Shown: positions 5,757-12,342 of the stretch, one piece after another | Layout of the letters: each line of letters starts with the position of its first letter | How positions within the stretch are numbered: position 1 is the first letter of the stretch | Origin: an uncultured Mollicutes bacterium | GTDB lineage: Bacteria > Bacillota_I > Bacilli_A > Acholeplasmatales > JAEDCM01 | NCBI GenBank assembly: GCA_947166335.1 | Contig: CAMVDS010000024.1 | Span: forward strand, 1-13,018 | Reading direction: 5' to 3' | Length of the DNA stretch: 13,018 nt | Position numbers and translations under genes: made by a program | The notes under the pieces: generated by a model | Told to the model about the DNA's origin: nothing | Seen by the model: the letters and a program-made list of their open reading frames with translations, nothing else | Databases searched by the model: none

Positions 5757-5776
5757 ATACAAACATTTGTTTGTAT
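5757..5776. promoter_or_regulatory. 20-bp palindrome, operator-like
   Basis: ATACAAACA and TGTTTGTAT are perfect 9-bp arms around TT. The site lies 11 bp beyond the -35 of the minus-strand promoter. It also lies at about the -35 position for a plus-strand TATAAT at 5786-5791. ACAAAC/GTTTGT arms are typical of TetR-family operators, but no TetR gene is in the window. Confidence 0.5.
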
Positions 5777-5818
5777 TCTCTTGATTATAATTATATAACA
5801 TAATATATTTATGTAGAC

Positions 5819-5956
5819 ATTAAAGTAGGCTATAATTTGCACTTAGATATATTAGGAACATCAAAGATAGGAAATAATGTAATAATTATACCTGGATCAG
5901 TAGTAGATAGAGATATCACTGATGATGTAATTTATTCAAAAGGAAAGATTATTTAA
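5819..5956 (+). pseudogene. Internally deleted remnant of the acetyltransferase 3' end
   Basis: The frame reads IKVGYNLHLDILGTSKIGNN, then VIIIPGSVVDRD and a tail ending YSKGKII and TAA, matching residues 301-323 joined to 393-414 of the upstream acetyltransferase. It shares a 30-nt identical block (5854-5883 with 4925-4954) and a 24-nt block (5891-5914 with 5169-5192); elsewhere codons differ. Exactly 207 bp (69 codons) is missing between the two IGNNVII motifs (residues 317-323 and 386-392), so the loss probably came from recombination between those internal repeats. There is no start codon or ribosome site, and a stop (5801-5803) closes the frame upstream. The catalytic His region is in the deleted part. 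Confidence 0.88.
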
Positions 5957-5969
5957 TATTAATTACTAG

Positions 5970-6007
5970 AAGGCTAGAAAGATATATTTCTAGCCTTTCT
6001 TTTTTTT
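5970..6007 (+). terminator. Intrinsic terminator after the acetyltransferase remnant
   Basis: AAGGCTAGAAA (5970-5980) and TTTCTAGCCTT (5987-5997) form a perfect 11-bp stem, followed by a long T-run to 6007. It differs from the terminator of the intact gene and resembles the one at 10915, sharing the GGCTAGAAA arm. Confidence 0.92.
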
Positions 6008-6008
6008 G

Positions 6009-6037
6009 TATTAAACTCCTTTTTGTTTTATGATACA
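6009..6037 (+). repeat. 29-bp direct repeat, right copy
   Basis: Identical to 5249-5277. Here only the right half of the original terminator survives, but the promoter half runs into a working-looking -10 and ribosome site for the 6063 gene. Confidence 0.95.
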
Positions 6038-6039
6038 AT
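6011..6039 (+). promoter_or_regulatory. Promoter of the 6063 gene
   Basis: TTAAAC (6011-6016) and TACAAT (6034-6039) are 17 bp apart, and TG at 6031-6032 makes an extended -10. The promoter lies almost entirely inside the repeat. Confidence 0.65.
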
Positions 6040-6062
6040 ATAAATAATTAGAGGTGATATCT

Positions 6063-7259
6063 ATGAATTATACATGTAAAAAATGTAATAGTGAATTTGA
6101 ATTAGAAAGAGATGCCGCAGATATCTTTTGTCCATATTGCGGGTATCTTGCTAAATCAGAGGATAGAAATACTTTTTATGAAAGAATTCATATCATTAAA
6201 CCAGTTATTTCAAAAAAGGAATTCTTAATATCTCAAATAGAAAAAATGGCTAGATTATCAGAAACTCCAAAAGATGTGTTTGATAATTTAATATTTGACG
6301 TTAAAGAAAAATATATATTTTATGCAGAAAAAGAATTTAGTGCAAAGACAACTTATGATGCTAAAGTAAAATATAAAAAAGAAGAAAAGATTATTAAAAA
6401 CATTGAAAAAACATCTATTGATAAAGATGGTGTGAAAGTAACTATTAAAGAACCAGTAGAAGAAACAAGAATTGTTGAAGACACAAAAGTAATAAGTGAT
6501 ATTTTTAATTATAGCGATAGTGTTATTGTTAATTTTAAAGGGGCAACAGAAAAAGATCTTGAATTAATTCAAAATTATAATAATGAATTTGAAGAAGATA
6601 ATAGTATTGAAATTCCTATTACTAATATAAGAAACGTTTTAAAATCTTATGATGAATTAATATCAAAAGCAGATGATAAATACGATAAAGCCTTAAAAGA
6701 TTTATTATGTGCAAAAATAAAAGAGAAAAATGGAGATTGTACTGACGTTGATTTAAAGATAAATGAATGTGAGTATGGAGATTATAAGGTTTATTGCGTA
6801 ATAAAATATACATGGGATTATAAATATAATAACACTGAATATAACTTGTCGACATTAGCATCTTTAAAACATGTTTATGGTGATTACCCTGCAGATAATG
6901 TATTTGAACCTATGGTTAAAGAAGAACAAGATGAGATTGATAAAGTATTTAGCAAATCTATATTAGGAATATATTTAGTTTCAATTATTGCTTCGATTGT
7001 TGTTGCAGTGTTGGTTATAATGTTTGAAATGGAGTATAATAGCGAAAATAAAATAAACCTAGGAGCAATAGGATTAGGGCTTGCATTTATTGCCATAATA
7101 ATTAGCTTATGCGCTCTTCTTGTTTTCTTATCTAAGAAAAAGTGTTCTTCAAAGAAAGAAAAAATTAGAAAGCAAAGAACAAAAGAAAAAGAAGAGAAAA
7201 AGAATATCATGTGTAACAAAATTATTCGTGATATAAAAGATGATAAGTATAAATTATAA
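6063..7259 (+). CDS. Zinc-ribbon protein with two C-terminal membrane helices, unknown function
   Basis: The start is ATG 6063, 6 bp after GAGGTG (6051-6056); the GTG at 6054 is part of that Shine-Dalgarno. The 398-residue product opens with a Cys4 zinc ribbon, C5-x2-C8 and C23-x2-C26 (YTCKKC and FCPYCG). A long charged, lysine- and glutamate-rich middle region follows (about 40-295). Two hydrophobic helices (about 300-321 and 333-356) then lead into a strongly basic tail (357-398). The ribbon and middle would be cytoplasmic. Similar zinc-ribbon-plus-membrane proteins are common in Firmicutes as uncharacterised genes. No enzymatic motif is visible. It has its own promoter and terminator. The next gene pairs a Cys4 motif with membrane helices in a similar way, which may mean related roles (inference). 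Confidence 0.75.
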   Translation: MNYTCKKCNSEFELERDAADIFCPYCGYLAKSEDRNTFYERIHIIKPVISKKEFLISQIEKMARLSETPKDVFDNLIFDVKEKYIFYAEKEFSAKTTYDAKVKYKKEEKIIKNIEKTSIDKDGVKVTIKEPVEETRIVEDTKVISDIFNYSDSVIVNFKGATEKDLELIQNYNNEFEEDNSIEIPITNIRNVLKSYDELISKADDKYDKALKDLLCAKIKEKNGDCTDVDLKINECEYGDYKVYCVIKYTWDYKYNNTEYNLSTLASLKHVYGDYPADNVFEPMVKEEQDEIDKVFSKSILGIYLVSIIASIVVAVLVIMFEMEYNSENKINLGAIGLGLAFIAIIISLCALLVFLSKKKCSSKKEKIRKQRTKEKEEKKNIMCNKIIRDIKDDKYKL

Positions 7260-7264
7260 TATTT

Positions 7265-7290
7265 AAGGTCAACATAGTTGGCCTTTTTCA
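7265..7290 (+). terminator. Intrinsic terminator of the 6063 gene
   Basis: AAGGTCAAC (7265-7273) pairs with GTTGGCCTT (7277-7285), with one G-U pair, around ATA, followed by a T-run. Confidence 0.88.
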
Positions 7291-7364
7291 ATTTTTTTAT
7301 TTATTATAATAGATACATAATGTATAATTATAAATAGAAAAGCGTTATTTCTTTATTTTTACTC

Positions 7365-7375
7365 AACATATTGTT
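7365..7375. promoter_or_regulatory. Operator-like dyad, site 1
   Basis: AACATATTGTT, an AACA-TAT-TGTT dyad, about 196 bp before the predicted start of transcription of the regulator gene. The surrounding region 7299-7491 is AT-rich, with a possible TGTATAAT -10 at 7321-7328. I see no supported gene there. Confidence 0.4.
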
Positions 7376-7491
7376 TGGTTTTTTAAGTACAATTAAAAAT
7401 AACATCTATTGAATAATGAGAAAGCAGCAAAAAAGAAAGAATAATTTTTTTATTTTGGTATGTACTAGAAATGGCTTAGTTATGCTGATTC

Positions 7492-7523
7492 AACAATATG
7501 TTTACTCAATTCAAAATATTGTT
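7492..7523. promoter_or_regulatory. Operator-like dyads, sites 2 and 3, two helical turns apart
   Basis: Site 2, AACAATATGTT (7492-7502), is site 1 in inverted orientation. Site 3, AAAATATTGTT (7513-7523), matches site 1 at 10 of 11 bases. Their starts are 21 bp apart, on the same face of the helix, centred at about -69 and -48 from the expected start. They are candidate binding sites for the XRE protein encoded downstream (inference). Confidence 0.5.
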
Positions 7524-7553
7524 TATACAATTTTTTGTTGAGTTGTGATTAAC

Positions 7554-7559
7554 TATAAT
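7554..7559 (+). promoter_or_regulatory. -10 element of the regulator-lipoprotein operon
   Basis: A perfect TATAAT has no matching -35; the -35 position (7531-7536) is a T-run. A weak -35 with dyads just upstream is what an activator-dependent promoter would look like. Confidence 0.5.
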
Positions 7560-7586
7560 TGAATAAACATAAAGGAGATGTGTAAT

Positions 7587-8549
7587 ATGGATTTTGGAAA
7601 TAATATAAAAGAATTTAGAACAAAAAAAGGAATGACACAAAAAGATCTTGCAGATGTATTAAATGTTACACCACAAGCTGTGTCAAGATGGGAAAACAAC
7701 GAAGTAGAACCATCCATTTCAACTATCAATCAAATGGCTGAATTATTTGATTGTAGTATTGATGAACTTTTTGGGAAAACTAAAAAAGAAAATATAGAAA
7801 AAGAAGATAATGTAATAATCAATATAAAAGAGGAAGAACCAAAAGAAGAAAGAGAAATAAATGTAAAGACAAATATTGCTTTATGTTCTTGCTGCAATAA
7901 ACCGTTATACGAGCAAGAAGAAATCAAAAGATGGAAATATTATAAATATGTAAGAAGCGGTAGATCTAGTCATAGAGAGGATGCATCTGATATTTTATGT
8001 GAAGATTGTTTTAACGAAAGAGCAAACGAGGAAAAGGCTAAATCCGCAAAGTTTAGAGTTGAATATGAAAAAGGATTTAAAAAGAGAAGAATAAAGGCTA
8101 TAGTATTCATGAGTTTGATTATGGCTGTTGCTATATTCTTTGCAATACTCTTTGCTATAGGACTAACTAAAAATAAAGTGCCTACTGTTTTAGTTATGAT
8201 TGGAATAGGAACATTCTTATCTATTTTTGTGGGAACCATTATCTTGGGAGGAACGTTCTTGGGAGATGTATGGCTAACAGTATCTTCATGGGGATTTGTT
8301 AGATTTCCTGGAATAATATTTAGTGCAAGTGCTGATGGAATTAAGTTTTTGATTATAATGAAATTATTATTCTTTTTCCTAGGAATCGGATTTGTACTAC
8401 TAGCAGAAATTACAGCTACAGCGTTATGCATGGTTTTAAGCTTAATAGCTTTCCCTATTGCATTATATAGAAATATAAAAAAAATAGACCCCGAAGGATC
8501 GGGAAGAACAATGAGTGATTCATTATTAGATTTAAATGAAGTGAAATAA
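7587..8549 (+). CDS. XRE-family DNA-binding protein with Cys4 motif and membrane helices
   Basis: The start is ATG 7587, 9 bp after AGGAG (7573-7577). The earlier in-frame ATG at 7578 touches the Shine-Dalgarno and is unlikely. The 320-residue product has a textbook XRE/HTH_3 domain at about residues 5-62 (TQKDLADVLNVTPQAVSRWE, then PSISTINQMAELF). A charged linker follows, then a likely zinc site, C100-x2-C103 and C138-x2-C141. The C-terminal half carries about four hydrophobic segments (about 169-193, 199-222, 253-273 and 275-296). A DNA-binding domain tethered to membrane helices suggests a one-component membrane regulator (inference). It lies 17 bp before the lipoprotein gene with no terminator between, so they form an operon. 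Autoregulation through the upstream dyads is plausible. Confidence 0.85.
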   Translation: MDFGNNIKEFRTKKGMTQKDLADVLNVTPQAVSRWENNEVEPSISTINQMAELFDCSIDELFGKTKKENIEKEDNVIINIKEEEPKEEREINVKTNIALCSCCNKPLYEQEEIKRWKYYKYVRSGRSSHREDASDILCEDCFNERANEEKAKSAKFRVEYEKGFKKRRIKAIVFMSLIMAVAIFFAILFAIGLTKNKVPTVLVMIGIGTFLSIFVGTIILGGTFLGDVWLTVSSWGFVRFPGIIFSASADGIKFLIIMKLLFFFLGIGFVLLAEITATALCMVLSLIAFPIALYRNIKKIDPEGSGRTMSDSLLDLNEVK

Positions 8550-8566
8550 TATATAGGAGGAAGAAA

Positions 8567-10894
8567 ATGAAGATTAGAAAATTATTAGTAAGCGTAGCAA
8601 TGGTTAGCTTGTTTGCGCTTATTGCTACTGGATGTGGTTCAAGTAGTAATAAACCAACCGACACAAAACCAACACAAACTCAAACAATCCCCGACACATC
8701 AGAAAAGGATACAACTAAAGAAGAGAGCGATGAAACAAAAATAGCAAAATATAAAGCATCTGCTATAAGCAAATTAGACGAATTAGTTAATCCTGTAATT
8801 GCAAAGATTGATAACAATGATTTAAAAAATGCAATTCAAAATTATTATGATACTGAAAAACAATATATTAATGGAATTAATGATTTAGAAACTGCAAAAG
8901 AGGCAGTAAATAAAGTTATTTCTGATACTTCTGCATTTGCTGTAAATACTTTAAAACCAATTGTAATTGAAAAGATTAATGCTATTATTAATCCACTTAT
9001 TCAAAATATTAGCTATGCATCACTAAAAACTAGCGTTCAAGAATTCTATGATGAAGAAATCGAAAAGATAAATGCTCTAGAAGATTTAAATGATGCAGCT
9101 GATTTATTCAAAGAGATAGTAGATGATACTAAGAAATTCATTAAAGATGAAACAGAAAAAGTAATTATTGCTTTAAAGAATGAAGCGTTAGAAGAATTAG
9201 ATCCATTTGTTACAGCATTAATTAATAAAATCCCTTATGATACACTAAAAACAGACACTCAAACTTTCTATGAAACAGAAAAAGAAAAATTAGAAGCTGT
9301 TGATACAATTGAAGGAATTGGCCCATGTGTAGATGATATAAAAGAAGATTTAGAAGAATATGCTTTAACTGAAACAAAGAAAATTGCTATAAAGGAATTA
9401 AATGATTTAATTGATGAAGGATTAGATAAACTTCCAAATCAAGAGTTAAAAGATGAGTTAAAAGCATTTAAAGATACTGAAATTGCTAAATTAAATGCTG
9501 TTGATGAAATTGAAGATGTTCCAGAAACATTAGAAACAGTTTTAGAAGAAACAGCATCATATATAAAACAATTACTTGCAAGCATAGTAAAAGATTATAT
9601 TGCTAGATTAACAGCTATTGAAACTGCAACTGCATATGATTATATTCCTGAAGCAATGACTCCATATTATGAAGGTAATAAGATTAATGATCCTTCAAGT
9701 ATTGATTATGATTTCACATCATTTACTAACGTCTCAAGTATTCAACAAGCAGGATTTGGTGAGCAATGGCAAATGGTTGTTGAAAATATTAATCAATCAA
9801 TCGCAATGGCTAAAGTATTTAATGTAGCACAAACAGTTTTATCTTCAGCTGGTAATGCTATTGATATTTATTTAACTAATTCATATGCCGATGAAATGAA
9901 TTATGAATTCACTGGAGAAGGTTATAGTGCTTTATTCTCGTATAAAGATGGATTATTAAAGATATACGTTACAATGACTACATCAGTTAGTGTTCCAATT
10001 ATTGGATCAGTTAAACCAGTTATTAAAATGGAATATGATTTAACAAAAGATGCTAAAGGTATGTTCATTAGTCTTGGAGATTCATATAAAATCAAATATA
10101 TTATTACAGATAATTCATATGAAATGGCAACTACTTATGGATTAACTTTACTTGGTAAAGAAGGAACAAGAGCAACATATCTATCAATTTCTAATGCTGA
10201 TGATAAGACAACTGGTCATATTTATGAATATACAACTATAGATGATCATGAAATCGCTGCATGCGCAGATTTCTATGTTGAAAATGGATTCGTATCAGTA
10301 GTTGGAAATAAAGCTTCTGGTATGGTTGGATTCACTGGATTTATTAGCGAATTATATAAAGCTAATGAAGGAAGATTACTTGGATATGAAGTAATGGAAG
10401 AAAAAACAATAGTTGGAGTTACAGCAACTTATAATACACTATGGTTTAATATGTGGGATATTGATGGAATTAGTAATATTAAGGTATTAGATAAGACTGA
10501 TGAAAATCCATCGTCAAGAAGTACTGTAGATGTATATTTAAATAATTCAGCTTCTTTATTCTCTCCAACATATAATAAAAAGTTAGTTAAAACTAGTAGA
10601 AAATATGATATAGAATATAGATCAAGATTCTATTATACTTATGATTCAGAAAATGATAAATTTATTGCAAATGAAGTATTAGTTCCTATGATGTTTATCC
10701 AAGAAGGCGATAACTTTAACTCATTTGAAGACGATATCGAAAATGATAACGGAATTGATGCATCAGTATTGATGCCTCAAGCAACTTTAACTAAGATATT
10801 AGATGATTATGATACTCTAATTCCTATTTTCAAAGATAATAAAGATAAAATAACATCAGAAATTATTATTAATTATCTAAATCAATACGCATAG
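8567..10894 (+). CDS. Large repeat-containing lipoprotein, unknown function
   Basis: The signal peptide has basic residues at 2-5, a hydrophobic core at 6-19 and the lipobox ATGC with C23 as the lipidated residue. A Ser/Thr/Pro-rich linker (24-55) then spaces the protein from the membrane. Four related helical repeats of about 67-74 residues follow (roughly 61-338), each marked by an aromatic-D/E-T/E-E motif: YYDTEK (93-98), FYDEE (160-164), FYETEK (234-239) and FKDTE (301-305). The C-terminal part (about 355-775) is rich in beta-type and aromatic segments and matches no family I know. AGGAGG is 6 bp before the ATG. The protein is probably anchored outside the cell. Co-transcription with the membrane-type XRE protein suggests the two share a signal or target (inference). 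Confidence 0.85.
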   Translation: MKIRKLLVSVAMVSLFALIATGCGSSSNKPTDTKPTQTQTIPDTSEKDTTKEESDETKIAKYKASAISKLDELVNPVIAKIDNNDLKNAIQNYYDTEKQYINGINDLETAKEAVNKVISDTSAFAVNTLKPIVIEKINAIINPLIQNISYASLKTSVQEFYDEEIEKINALEDLNDAADLFKEIVDDTKKFIKDETEKVIIALKNEALEELDPFVTALINKIPYDTLKTDTQTFYETEKEKLEAVDTIEGIGPCVDDIKEDLEEYALTETKKIAIKELNDLIDEGLDKLPNQELKDELKAFKDTEIAKLNAVDEIEDVPETLETVLEETASYIKQLLASIVKDYIARLTAIETATAYDYIPEAMTPYYEGNKINDPSSIDYDFTSFTNVSSIQQAGFGEQWQMVVENINQSIAMAKVFNVAQTVLSSAGNAIDIYLTNSYADEMNYEFTGEGYSALFSYKDGLLKIYVTMTTSVSVPIIGSVKPVIKMEYDLTKDAKGMFISLGDSYKIKYIITDNSYEMATTYGLTLLGKEGTRATYLSISNADDKTTGHIYEYTTIDDHEIAACADFYVENGFVSVVGNKASGMVGFTGFISELYKANEGRLLGYEVMEEKTIVGVTATYNTLWFNMWDIDGISNIKVLDKTDENPSSRSTVDVYLNNSASLFSPTYNKKLVKTSRKYDIEYRSRFYYTYDSENDKFIANEVLVPMMFIQEGDNFNSFEDDIENDNGIDASVLMPQATLTKILDDYDTLIPIFKDNKDKITSEIIINYLNQYA

Positions 10895-10914
10895 AAATTA
10901 ATAGTATATTATTA

Positions 10915-10947
10915 AAAGGCTAGAAAAAGATTTTTCTAGTCTTTTTT
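10915..10947 (+). terminator. Intrinsic terminator of the regulator-lipoprotein operon
   Basis: AAAGGCTAGAAAAA (10915-10928) pairs with TTTTTCTAGTCTTT (10931-10944), with one G-U pair, then T's. Its left arm shares GGCTAGAAA with the terminator at 5970. Confidence 0.9.
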
Positions 10948-10972
10948 ATTAAATTTAGATTTAATAACCCTA

Positions 10973-11001
10973 TTGATTAACCAATTAAATAATATTATAA
11001 T
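10973..11001 (+). promoter_or_regulatory. Promoter of the HD-GYP gene
   Basis: TTGATT (10973-10978) and a perfect TATAAT (10996-11001) are 17 bp apart. Transcription would start near 11008, just before GGAGAG (11015-11020). This argues against a TTG start codon at 10973. Confidence 0.75.
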
Positions 11002-11026
11002 AATCTTACTGAATGGAGAGATATAT

Positions 11027-12271
11027 ATGAAGCTAGATTTAACTGATACATTATACGCCCTATCATTTGCTCTTGATACTGTTCAAGAGGAAATGGGAGA
11101 AATATCAAATCATCATGGAAAGAATGTTGCTTTTATTTCTTGTATTATGGGTAAATATTTAAATTATGATAAATATATGCTAAATGATTTAGTTGGTTTA
11201 GCGATTTTACATGATAATGCTTTTACAGAATATGTTAGAGAAGAATATAATAATGGTGATTTATTAGATTATGAAAAACTAAAAACTAAATTAATGGAAA
11301 TAGTAAAACTTAGAGAAGGATTCTTAAAAGCTCCTATGCACTGTGTTGTTGGAGAAAAGAATATAAAGCTAATTCCGTTTAATAGTGATGTTACTAATGT
11401 CATATTATATCATCATGAAAATGCGGATGGATCTGGTCCACTTGGTATTAAAGAAGAAGATACAAATGAATTTGCTCAAATAATTCATATTGCTGACTTA
11501 GTAGATGTATTCTTTGATTTAAAGACTATGACTGAATATGATTTTGAATTAGCTATGAAAAAGATAGAATCATTTAGAGGAACTCTATTCTCTAATAAAA
11601 TGGTAGATACTTTATTAAACAGTTTAAAATTTGAACATATAAAATATCTACAAGAACATGGTGTTATATCATTTCTAAAAGAAAATGTAGAAACAGAAAT
11701 AAAAGATTATTCAGATGATCAAATAGAAAACATTTGTTTATTCTTTGCTAGAATAATTGATTATAAATCATCTACTACAAAGAAACATTCATTAGATGTT
11801 GCTTTAAAATGTTATGAAATGGCTACATTCTACGGTTTTTCGAATGAAAAGAGAATAAGGTTTCTATTTGCAGGAGCAATGCACGATATAGGAAAATTAG
11901 TTGTAAATAATGATATATTAGAAAAACCAACTGCCCTAACAGAGAATGAAAAAGAACTTATGATGTATCATGTTATAGAAACAAAAAATATTCTATCTAG
12001 TATTAATGGTATAGAAGATATTGTTAGATGGACAAGTAGACACCATGAAAGGCTTGATGGTTCAGGTTATCCTAATGGATTAAAAGAAGAAGATTTATCT
12101 TTTGAAGATAAATTATTAGCACATATAGATATATATCAAGCATTAAGAGAAAAAAGAAGTTATAAAGAATCTTATACTCATGAAGAATCAATAGAAGAAA
12201 TGAAAAAAATGAATGGACTTGATATGCATATCATCTTTGATATAGATAATTGTTTTAAAGAAAATAATTAA
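11027..12271 (+). CDS. Tandem HD / HD-GYP domain protein, probable cyclic-dinucleotide phosphodiesterase
   Basis: The start is ATG 11027, 6 bp after GGAGAG. The 414-residue product has two HD-type units. The second (about 240-400) keeps the metal and signature residues of HD-GYP enzymes: H254, H286-D287 in HDIGK, and HHERLDGSGYP (339-349), followed by D368 in HIDIY. Such enzymes hydrolyse cyclic di-GMP or related dinucleotides. The first unit (about 15-165) has the same order of motifs but is eroded: HH at 29-30, LHDNA (61-65) in place of HDIGK, and HHENADGSGPLG (129-140) with the GYP replaced by GPL. It may be structural or regulatory. There is no signal peptide, membrane segment or receiver domain. 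No GGDEF cyclase is in the window, so the substrate is uncertain. Confidence 0.88.
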   Translation: MKLDLTDTLYALSFALDTVQEEMGEISNHHGKNVAFISCIMGKYLNYDKYMLNDLVGLAILHDNAFTEYVREEYNNGDLLDYEKLKTKLMEIVKLREGFLKAPMHCVVGEKNIKLIPFNSDVTNVILYHHENADGSGPLGIKEEDTNEFAQIIHIADLVDVFFDLKTMTEYDFELAMKKIESFRGTLFSNKMVDTLLNSLKFEHIKYLQEHGVISFLKENVETEIKDYSDDQIENICLFFARIIDYKSSTTKKHSLDVALKCYEMATFYGFSNEKRIRFLFAGAMHDIGKLVVNNDILEKPTALTENEKELMMYHVIETKNILSSINGIEDIVRWTSRHHERLDGSGYPNGLKEEDLSFEDKLLAHIDIYQALREKRSYKESYTHEESIEEMKKMNGLDMHIIFDIDNCFKENN

Positions 12272-12292
12272 GAGGCAAAAAGCCTCTTTTTT
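12270..12292 (+). terminator. Intrinsic terminator of the HD-GYP gene
   Basis: AAGAGGC (12270-12276) and GCCTCTT (12282-12288) pair around AAAAA, followed by T's to 12292. The stem starts within the TAA stop (12269-12271). Confidence 0.92.
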
Positions 12293-12309
12293 GTTTATCT
12301 TATCAATTA

Positions 12310-12318
12310 TGTTATAAT
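12310..12318 (+). promoter_or_regulatory. Extended -10 promoter of the last gene
   Basis: TGTTATAAT is a perfect extended -10. A weak TTGTTT at 12291-12296, 16 bp before the TATAAT, is the best -35. The leader would be about 18 nt up to the AUU start. Confidence 0.65.
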
Positions 12319-12342
12319 TAATTATAGATAGAAGGTGATACT

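Noticed and set aside
6054..6062. GTG start for the zinc-ribbon gene, adding three residues
   Set aside because: The GTG is part of the Shine-Dalgarno GAGGTG; the ATG at 6063 has the right spacing and begins directly with the zinc ribbon.
7416..7541. 41-codon ORF before the XRE gene
   Set aside because: No Shine-Dalgarno, ends near the promoter, and its sequence overlaps the operator-like dyads; looks like chance in AT-rich DNA.
7578..7586. ATG start three codons earlier in the XRE gene
   Set aside because: It directly touches the AAAGGAG, leaving no spacing; ATG 7587 fits.
10973..11026. TTG start for the HD-GYP gene, adding 18 residues
   Set aside because: The TTG is the first part of a TTGATT -35 element with TATAAT 17 bp on; ATG 11027 has a good ribosome site.
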